A stretch of DNA of 64,000 bases from Palaemon carinicauda (taxonomy: Eukaryota > Arthropoda > Malacostraca > Decapoda > Palaemonidae). A program made the translations under genes and the position numbers. The notes under the pieces were generated by a model, which had not been told where the DNA came from, made no database searches, and worked only from the letters and a program-made list of their open reading frames with translations. Each line of letters begins with the position of its first letter. Position 1 is the first letter of the stretch. Positions 55,832-64,000 of the stretch are shown here, in pieces. The stretch lies in the NCBI RefSeq assembly GCF_036898095.1, contig NC_090730.1, positions 33,925,717-33,989,716 of the forward strand. Direction: 5' to 3'.

Positions 55832-58541
55832 CTGGTGTTCCTCCTGTAAAGAAAGGAGAACAGAATGAGTATATAATTGATTATCTTACTGATAATCAAT
55901 ATGCAAAAGTCATCTTTTAACAAAACAGCTTAGGATAGCAAGCTATAAAGGGATAGTAGGAGACACATACTCGTGTATCCCCAGCAAGCAACTTCTGTTA
56001 CCTCCCCTCAGTATTACTATAAGGAGATTCTTCTACCAAGGTAACTCCAACTAAAAGGGTTCTAACCCCTAGGGGTAGAAAGGTGTATAAGTCACTGTCC
56101 CTTTTTATTCTTAACACTGTGGGGTAAGGATGACTGATTCCTCGATCAGAATATTGAAGAAATACTATTCTTTTAATATAGGAGCGGTACCAGCAGAAGC
56201 TCGTCTAGGGTACCCAAGATATGTTAGAAATAACTACTGTATAATCATATTATAGTTTTCTATTTGCAGCATATGCTATGTTGCAAATTACTGTCTACTG
56301 TATAATTATATATAATGTAGTTCAGCCAGCGTGCTGCCTTTGTGGCAAGCATCTGATGACACGGTCCAGCTGGCATGACGCCAACTGGACTAAGAAAAAT
56401 AAAAGACATATATTTGTGTATCCCACCCAACCTATTTGCTGTGACCTCCCTTACAAAATTAAATCATAGAGTTTCCTGATCAGGGAGACTTAAGATAAGG
56501 GTTTTACCCTTTAAGGGTTAGGAGTGTAACACCCCAGCCCTTGAAATATTTAATGTTGTAAGGTAATCTAAAAACTGATTTCTAATCAGAATATTGAAAA
56601 AGTTATATTCTTTCAATATAGGATTGGGCTCAGCAAATACCTGGGTAGGGATTCCCAAGATATATTGGAAATAACTACTAGTATAATATATACAGTAGTT
56701 TTTCTATCTGCAGTATATCCTATACTGCAAATATACTGACTACCTGTATAAACATATACTGTAGATCAGCCGGCATGTCGCCGGCATGGCTAGTTCTTGC
56801 CAGCACATCCAGCATGATACCTAAAAGAGAGAGAGAGATAGCATGGAGTGAAGGCTACCTATTACTGTGTATGTATACAGTAATTAAGGGTGTAAGCTCT
56901 AATTTTACTGCCTTTTTCCAGAAATAAGGTTCAAATGGAAGGGGAAAATGTAACATTCAAGCTTCCATCCAGCCACAGTACTATTGCCGGCAAGGTCCCG
57001 CCGACACCCTGCCGGCAGGCTAGCTTCCGGCAGTACTAGTACAGTTGGCATACTGCAGGCTGAGTCAGCACCTATCTGTGCCGGCTTGCCCGGCGCTACT
57101 CCGACAATAGAACTTGTGGCTAGCAGTACAAGGGACAACTGAAGAACCTTAGAGACAGAAGGGACTTCCCATCACAGCAATCATGGCTGCTGGCAGCTGC
57201 CAGCCGCCGACAGCCGTCATGGCTGCCGACAAATGGCATGGCTACTAGCAGTATGCATCGCCGCCAGCAGCCGTCATAGATGCCGACAGGTGAAAGCCAC
57301 ATAGTCGCTGGCATCCAACATAGCCGCCGGTAGTTGTCATTGCTGCATGCAGCTGCCATAGCCGCAGACAGCCGGACAACGGCATAGAGAGGAAGTCTGG
57401 CCAGCACCGGCAACCCACCGGCGACGGTAAGGTTGCAGGACACCTGTATCATAAAAGAACAGAGGTGGAGGAAAAAGGGTCCTATATGAGGTGTGTTAGG
57501 AGCCGGCAATGTTGCCAGACCTAAACACCTTGAAGAAACTCTGTTTCAGTATTGGCGCCATCCTAGGCGACAGGAGACTCTTCTATTCTCCAGCCTAGGG
57601 TATGCCAATACAGTTAAGGGGATGGTAGCAGTGCCACTTCCTCTCAACAAGGGAGAAAAGGAGTTCCAGTGCCACGCCATCCTAGGCCTCAGAAGATACT
57701 GCACTTCAGCCTAGGGTCTGCGAGCATAGGACTAGTCTACTAGGCCACAGGGAGAAGATAGCGGCATCATACAACCACTTCAAGTGTAGCCTAGGGAGAA
57801 CTAGCCTCCTATGCCGGCAGCTTAGCCGGCAAAAGACTAAATACTCTGAGTTTCTGACCGAATCCCAAAACTAGTCATCTGCTGTGAAGGGACGAGACAT
57901 AAAACCCTAGGCTTGTTATGCCTGAATTAAAAATTCAAGGCCGACCCATTGGGGTTGTAGTCTAAGGCTACACTCAGAGGGAAGAGAGATTACCCTTAAA
58001 TCTCTAAAAGAGACGAGTATCGGTTAAATGATAATTCTAGGAGATATCAATCTCCAATGGATTGATAATACACGAGGGTAACAGGGGAAATGTCGAAAGT
58101 ATATGTTGCCTAGGTTAGGTTACCTAGGCAAGGCGAGATTTCGGTTACCTATATCACCGAAACTGACATATACGATCGACGCAGAAAAAGGAAAATTATG
58201 CATATAAATATCTTTACAAATATAAAATGCCTAAATAGCTTCATAAAATAATTCATTAATGCTATTTTATAACCGGGAATGTCATTCTACTAACTAAATA
58301 ACACATGCCCAAAGAACGACAGCGCCCAAGGCACCTCAGGTAACAAGCCTAGCTCCTAATCACAATAAATTACTCTAATTTCCCTGTGAGACAGGAACTA
58401 AAAAACACATATTGTAAAGATTCAATACTCAACTTCCCAGAGGCGAAAGAAGCAGGAGAATGCATAATAATATTCCTTGAAAATCGATCGAAAATGTCAG
58501 ATCAACAGGGAACACCACCGTACGAATTTGCTTCAAAATTA
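55832..58541 (-). other. DIRS 5' leader with internal duplications and GC-rich repeats
   Basis: 2.7 kb without a convincing ORF. Two diverged copies of a unit of about 440 bp are visible: 'tcagaatattgaa..a..tattctttcaatatagga' near 56150 and 56590, and 'cccaagatat.tt.gaaataactact' near 56212 and 56652. At about 56990-57420 there is a dense set of imperfect short repeats built from GCCGGCA, GCCGACA and CAGCCGTCATGGCTGCC. At 57557 and 57675 a 'gccatcctaggc' to 'cagcctaggg' block is repeated. Confidence 0.65.
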
Positions 58542-58861
58542 GGAATGTTACCCATCTTGGATATGGCGCTGTTGTGATACTCAATAATAGTATGAGAACT
58601 AGGGTAACCTTGATACGGGTCACCTTCTATTCTGCCGCTTCCCCCTCGAAGCCTAAACGCTATTAGGGGTGCAGATTGCTATGTGGCGTGTCAAGAATAT
58701 GTCCTCTGATATGCGATATTCATGAGAGAAATTTAAGGATATTCGCGCTATGAGTTAGAATTCTGGATACCTAAAGGTAAAATTCTCTGGGAATATCACT
58801 GTAGTACATATATCCTTTAGGAAGCTATTTATAGGAACTTCCATCAGGACGACATGGCTTG
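58542..58861 (-). repeat. DIRS inverted terminal repeat, right
   Basis: Reverse complement of 45748-46068. The last bases to 58868 (TGAGCCCAAA) are specific to this end. Confidence 0.9.
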
Positions 58862-58865
58862 AGCC

Positions 58866-58868
<3 letters not shown>

Positions 58869-58926
<58 letters not shown>
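58869..58926. repeat. (AT)n microsatellite
   Basis: Pure AT array at the right DIRS border. Confidence 0.97.
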
Positions 58927-58929
<3 letters not shown>

Positions 58930-59479
58930 ATTAATGGCATTTTCGCTTCTAGAAAGCTTGAGATTTAGTAGAAAGGCGAAGAAAAGCAGATACTTCAGCA
59001 TTTGGACAGTTTATTTGCTAAGCATTCGGGAACAACATTTCCCATCATTCGAGCTAAAAAGGGAATTCAAAACACAGATCAATAGACATTACGTAAAGTC
59101 AATGAAATTCAGTTAAAAAGGCAAGAATTATAACAAATACATCGAAATAGTTAAAAAATTAAGTGGATGAAATATATTAATAAATAGTAAATTAAACCTA
59201 ATACATCAAATTAAAAAAAAGAATAAATGAATGATATAGGAAAAGAGCAATATCAAAATCAGAATAAATGCACCGAAAACTTTAAAGAAGAATTCATAAA
59301 ACATTATAGATATGGGAATCAAAATAATAATAAACAGAAATAACATGGAATAAAAGAAAAACCGACAAAATAAAATAAACTCCGGATAAGAAAGAAATAC
59401 ACCTAGTATGGAAAAATCCATAACTGCGACATGGAAACACGGGGAGCTTTAGACGTTAGAGCGTACAAGTAATGGTTAG
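58927..59479. other. AT-rich flank, possibly 3' non-coding region of the Penelope-like element
   Basis: A-rich on the plus strand, no ORF of note. Confidence 0.5.
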
Positions 59480-59500
59480 AAGATTAAGTGGAGAAAGTCG

Positions 59501-59945
59501 TTAGGCAATATGTAAAGGAATAGAGGTTGTTGAGTGATTGATAGTAAGGAATAGCTGTTTAATGAAAAGTGATTCTAGGGTATGTAGAGAACAGTTATTG
59601 GGTGATTGGACTAGTATTTTGAAATTAGAATAGTTAATTGATTGCTTGCATTCTTGAGCATGATTGCGTATGGAAGTAAATTCTTTTTTATTTAAAATAC
59701 AGCCTGTACGATGACTGACTCCTCTATGAGAGTCAATGCGGATCTCCAAGAGACGGTTGGAACAACTAATATAAGTTCATAAATTACATTTAGGACAATT
59801 GTATAAATAAACAATTGAGGACCGCATCAAATCTGTTAGAGTGTCCTTGAATGTGAACATGCTGCCTATGGATAGTGGATTTGTTAATACAAACTGGATA
59901 CAAATTAGAAAGAACTTTCTCAAGTTTACATTTAACATTTTTATA
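59501..59945 (-). pseudogene. GIY-YIG endonuclease of the Penelope-like element
   Basis: In minus direction: LSIGSMFTFKDTLTD, MRSSIVYLYNCPKCNL, a TGA where glycine is expected, TYISCSNRLLEIRIDSHR, GVSHRTG, then conserved cysteine and histidine in IRNHAQECKQSI. The two-part GIY-YIG signature is damaged twice: the glycine before T-Y-I is a stop (near 59780), and the glycine after it is serine. The conserved arginine region (RLLEIRIDSH) is intact. It is separated from RT by a frameshift near 59970. Confidence 0.82.
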
Positions 59946-59946
59946 G

Positions 59947-61350
59947 TTATATATGAATGGTAGACACATATATCTGCTTTTTTGGTACGTTTAGTACGGT
60001 GGCTTTCGGTATAAAAAAGTTATCTAAAAACTGTTTTGCAAATTTATCAAACACGTCACATGGATAACAGTTCCTAATAGAATACGCTTTTAAAAAATTA
60101 ATTTCCTCATGGAATTTACCCCAATCTGAAGAAACATTAAAAACTCTAAAAATTAATGTTTTACAAGAGTTTACTTTAAATGAAATCGGACAGTGACTAA
60201 AAAAGTTTAACCCAAGTCCTGTAAAAGTTTGTTTTCTAAAAATGCCAGTACTAAATGCACCATTACAACGTGAAATCTTAATATCTAAAAAGGAAAGTTG
60301 ATCATTATGTTCGGAGTCCAAAGTGAACTTAATATTTGAATGAAATGAGTTTATGTACTTTAAAAATAAAGTGGCATGGTGTCTATCTCTGAAAATAACA
60401 AATGTATCCTCGATATAACGTCTATAAAATAGGGGTTTATAGGACACAGGGCATTGATCAATGAACAACTTTTCAAGGTGGCACATAGATATATTTGCAA
60501 AGGTAGGGCCCAAGGGAGAACCCATTGCCATACCATCGACCTGTTTGTAAACTATGTTATTGAAAATAAAGAAAGTTTCGGTTACGGCCAGGTCAAGTAA
60601 TTTTCTAAAAGCGTTAACGTTAAAACCATGAAATGAGGAAGTCGGGTTGAGAAATAGTCTAGTTAAAATAATGTCTATTGTTTTTGATAGTGGAATATTA
60701 GTAAATAAAGAGGTAACATCATAACTGACCATAAAACTATTGGGATCTTGCTGGAGAATATAAGGTACAAACTGAGATGAGTTTTACAAGGTGTAAGCAT
60801 TGAAAGTGAGATCACTGAATAGAGGGACTAAATATTTAGCTATACCAGAATTAGCGGAGTTGTAAGCAGCCAGCATGGGATGTAATGGTATGTCAGCTTT
60901 GTGAACTTTGGGTAAACCATATAAAACGCTGAAGGATGAACCAGTGCTGTACAAGGAACGGTATGTTTCTTCTGATAAAAAATATTCATCTTTGAATTGT
61001 TTAAAGTTACGGTTGATTTTGTCCTCTACTTTATAAATCAAACTAAATTCTGGAGACCCAATTTCACAATATTTACTGTTGTCTGAAAGAATGTTAAGCA
61101 TTTTGTCCGTATAATCCTGTTTATTGAGAAGCACCACACCTTTACCTTTGTCAGGGTGACATAAAAGTATATCACTACGTAGTGATAAAGACTTTAGAAT
61201 ATTAAAATCTTCTTTCTTGAAAAATGGAAACCCCGTAGGTGACTTTAAAGAGGCATAAGCTTCATGGGCAATATTTTGAATTGACTGGCGGGCTTTTTCT
61301 ATATTATTATAAGAAGGGAGGTTCCGAATATTACTAAAAAAAACACTCAA
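59947..61350 (-). pseudogene. Reverse transcriptase of the Penelope-like element
   Basis: One frame with a single TAA at about 60784-60786. Motifs in order: LLCHPDKGKGVVLLNKQDY, FSVLYGLPKVHKADIPLHPM, VSYDVTSLFTNIPLSKTIDI, VDGMAMGSPLGPTFANISM, YRRYIEDTFVIFRDRHHAT, LSFLDIKISR. These are the typical Penelope RT blocks. The catalytic motif, usually Y-V-D-D, reads Y-I-E-D: the first aspartate is a GAG glutamate codon at 60409-60411. This change alone would be expected to cripple polymerisation. Confidence 0.92.
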
Positions 61351-61987
61351 ACGGTAAGAAAAACTTAGAGAGACTCGGTCTGAGATTAGGAAGACGAAAA
61401 TCCAACCCCAAAGAGAGCAAAAATTCTTCCTTTTTGGAAAGGGTTTAGTCTGAAAATTTGAGAATTACATCCCTAGGAGCAAGGAACTTCGGCCTCTCAA
61501 TACCCAGTTTCGAAAGTTTACGTTCATGTACTGATTTTGTGTCGGAAATAAACTTAGACAAGTTACGTTTTATAAGAGATTTTAAATACATTTTATCAAA
61601 TAAAGATAATTGTTCGTAAAAGGATGACGTTACAGATCACACGTGAGACTGTAAACGGGCAACAGATTTAGTTTTTGGATTAATTTCCATATCCAAGAGT
61701 TTTAAAACAGCAGACCTGTAGAAATCGGTATCATATAGAGAAGAACGATAAGGTTTAAATTTCACAAAATTAGGAACAATGTTACTCATCTTGCAATACA
61801 AAAGAAATTCATGGTCCAGCTCAGCCTTCTTCAGTTTCTTCGTGGAGGATTCAAGTTGACGGTAGAGTCTGACTGTACTGTAGATCCATTGTATTTGAGA
61901 GAGGTGGGTAGAAATAGTAGCAATCATAAATTTGACTATATGAAATCGCTTGCATTCATGGAATAAGTAATTCTTCCCCCCACACAC
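61351..61987 (-). pseudogene. N-terminal region of the Penelope-like element
   Basis: The frame 61637-61987 gives KKLKKAELDHEFLLYCKMSN and FVKFKPYRSSLYDTDFYRSA. After a change of frame, 61380-61630 gives LFDKMYLKSLIKRNLSKF and KFLAPRDVILKFSD, then KKEEFLLSLGLDFRLPN. These match the conserved region before RT in Penelope-like proteins, whose function is not known in detail. Stops at about 61450 and near 61340 separate it from RT. Confidence 0.75.
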
Positions 61988-61990
61988 TTC

Positions 61991-64000
61991 ACTTTCAATA
62001 CTCCATCGACTTCCGTCAGCAAAGATTAACTGCAGAGTATTATAGTACTAATGATTGAATAAGTAATTGAGAAGTATCCTTTACAACTAACTGATTAATT
62101 TGTTGAATACTCCTGTAAGGATCCTGTGAGGGTTCTTGAAATGCTTCTTCTGCATGAGAGAAAATAAAACATTACTAATGAGCGATCACGAAATCAGGAA
62201 ACTTAAGCTTTAAGTTTAGCGTACTTGATTATGTAGACCTTCTTTTTCTATTTGGTAAAATACAGAATGTTACTCACTGGAAGAGCAGGATATTAAACAA
62301 ACCTTAACGAATAAATAGTTGAAATAAGAATTTAATTTGTTATGGTTTTATGCTACGATCCTCAATCAGTCATTATGTGTTATGAAGTTGGTCTAAATTA
62401 CAGAGAAAATATTATTGAAAGTGTGGCACTGCGAAGTTCGTATTTAGTTGACTTTGAAAGCAGACAAAAAAAAAAAAAGTTCACATTTCTTTTCTGATTA
62501 ATCAAAATTGTGTTATATAAGACTAATTTTGAAGAATTCCTATTTGCGGAATGAGATTATCGATGGACGATTGCAGCATTACTGCAAGCAAATAGTACAA
62601 GACAAAGAGGTCATTACTTGAAGACCTCATATGAGTTTTTTACTTATGAAAATAATAGATATAGTGGTTTTTTCTTTTTTCTCTTTTTTCTTTTTTTTTT
62701 TTTAAATCCAGACACCTTCAATGTAATTATTTAAAAGCTTTTAGCTCCAATTGAACTATTGGGTGCCATGAACTAGCTATATTTCTAATTTTAAATGTTT
62801 CGCATTAAGGTATTGTTGTAAATATGATAATAAAAGTTTAAGGAAGTCAATGGTAATAAAGTTGAATAGCTATCGTATGTGGGAATAGGCTAAAGTGATA
62901 AAAAGAAACAAAGAAATAGGGTTAAAAGGAATTATCAAAGGCAACAAAAAATTTCCAGCTTAAGGTCCACTATATGAGGTTGTCAACTTGAAGAGGGCAA
63001 CCTCAAGTTGCATAATTCAGAACAGGATCAGTCGCCTGGTAGGGAAATAGAGGTGTAAATATTTTTTTTTTTTTTTTTGGCAGGCAACCAAATACGATAG
63101 AAAACCAGCTAGGGGAATTGTAGCATTAATTCTCATTGTTGAAAGAAATAATGTCTGGATAAAATTTAGTGTTGCGAAATGGAAACGTTTCCTCAGAATA
63201 GAAATGATTTTATACATAATTTCAAACATAGTGCATAAGAATGCAAAGATATAAGAGAAGTTAAAACTAAAAAGAAATAAAACACGGGAAAGAATTAGAA
63301 CAAAAATTTCATCAAATGTTCACATCAGTAATGAAACCCTCACTCAGCAATGATGAACATCTGTCAGAATTTCTTAATATAATAGTCTTTTAAGATGACA
63401 TTTTACTCTAGATTTCTCAGACAAAGAAAAAACGTGACCTTCTATAATAGAAATATATTTAATGTTCTTCTGGCGTCTATTCTCTTTTGTACACCACTCT
63501 ATTTTGTAGATTTGCTATTTTGTGTTTTGCATTGTTTGTATACGTACATTTTATGATCTAATCACGATTCGAAAACTATATTCGTAAAATGTCGTGGCCA
63601 CTTTTGATCCAAAAATAGCCTTTTCTGTCTAAACCTACAATGCCTTTCACATATCCATCGCTTTTCCCCTGCTACTAAGAAAAGATATGTTTGGTATATT
63701 TCTGACAGGAGGTCTCTCGGGTGTCTTGCCTTTGTTTCGCGTTTTAGCTTCTGAATTTGGAAAGTGGTCATATTACAGCATTTATGTGCAGTTCAGTGGC
63801 TATTGAATGTCCTGTAAAACATTCAATTGTTGACTCCTTTCAGATAATAAATTCTAAAGGATATCGATAAGTCTATTAACAGAAAAAAATGTTACTCATT
63901 ATTTTCCTGATTATTTTTGCCTTTATGTGTAACACCTAGCAATCCGTCACTTCACATTCAGTAAGCTAATGTAACTGTTCTGCCATCATTGTTGTGAAAT
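61991..64000. other. 2 kb without a recognisable gene
   Basis: AT-rich, with T-rich runs near 62670-62702 and 63061-63078. No credible ORF, RNA or repeat family is seen up to the end of the window. Confidence 0.6.

Larger units (their letters stand above)
45707..58868 (-). mobile_element. DIRS-type tyrosine-recombinase retroelement with a nested LTR element
   Basis: Inverted terminal repeats of about 320 bp (45748-46068 and 58542-58861), an internal complementary region at 46142-46243, and, in minus order, ORF1, RT-RNase H, and tyrosine recombinase. These are the defining parts of DIRS elements, which replicate through a circle and integrate with a recombinase in place of a DDE integrase. 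No target duplication is expected. (AT)n lies on both sides. Without the nested element it is about 8.5 kb. RT and RNase H are badly frameshifted, so the copy is dead and older than its guest. Confidence 0.92.
59480..61990 (-). mobile_element. Penelope-like retroelement
   Basis: Minus-strand single-ORF layout typical of Penelope-like elements: N-terminal conserved region, reverse transcriptase related to telomerase RT, then GIY-YIG endonuclease. Boundaries are set by coding content; I could not identify terminal repeats. A few stops and frameshifts are present. Confidence 0.88.

Noticed and set aside
57120..57509. 129-codon ORF in a GC-rich area
   Set aside because: It is produced by GCC/GGC short repeats in the DIRS leader; low complexity and no domain.

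Overview
The window looks like intergenic DNA from a large, repeat-swollen arthropod genome, most likely a decapod crustacean. The evidence is indirect. Very long (AT)n, (GA)n, (AC)n and (ATT)n arrays are frequent. The transposon mix includes RTE-like and Jockey/CR1-like LINEs, BEL/Pao, env-bearing Gypsy, DIRS, Penelope-like elements and tRNA-derived SINEs. One repeat family, whose tail reads GCTAAGCTACAACCCTAG, I recall from caridean/palaemonid shrimp; this is from memory and unverified. I found no host protein-coding gene, rRNA, stand-alone tRNA gene or CRISPR. Every long credible ORF belongs to a mobile element.

Layout, left to right. 1-623: 3' end of an RTE-like LINE running into (AT)n. 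1993-4752: LINE 'copy A' (minus). 4757-6590: microsatellites and unassigned DNA. 6593-6920: tRNA-derived SINE. 7290-17934: a full BEL/Pao LTR retrotransposon inserted in an (AT)n tract. 18.0-21.6 kb: mostly unassigned, with a non-coding repeat and a Penelope-type GIY-YIG relic. 21658-24262: degenerate Jockey/CR1-like LINE (minus). 24530-27093 and 36477-37095: LINE 'copy C' (plus), split by a 9.4 kb Gypsy element with gag, pol and env (27094-36476). 37233-37543: palindromic element with tRNA-like sequence. 37745-39700: LINE 'copy B' (minus). 39.7-45.6 kb: mostly unassigned, with LINE 3' ends and a second SINE copy. 45707-58868: an old DIRS element (minus) with inverted terminal repeats and an internal complementary region. 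A young gag-only LTR element (47798-52422) is nested in it. 59480-61990: a Penelope-like element (minus). 62-64 kb: nothing recognised.

The window is a record of nested insertions. Gypsy landed in an older LINE, leaving a 4-bp duplication. The gag-only element landed in DIRS between its RNase H and tyrosine recombinase regions, also with a 4-bp duplication. BEL and DIRS both sit inside (AT)n arrays. No element appears able to move by itself: BEL has a frameshift and a stop; Gypsy has stops in gag, pol and env plus a 320-bp inverted duplication in RNase H; DIRS and Penelope have frameshifts, stops or altered catalytic residues. The gag-only LTR element is the best-preserved structure (near-identical LTRs, perfect 18-nt primer site, polypurine tract, open gag), but it lacks protease, reverse transcriptase and integrase, so it would need enzymes from a helper. 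It is the strongest candidate here for something not well described.
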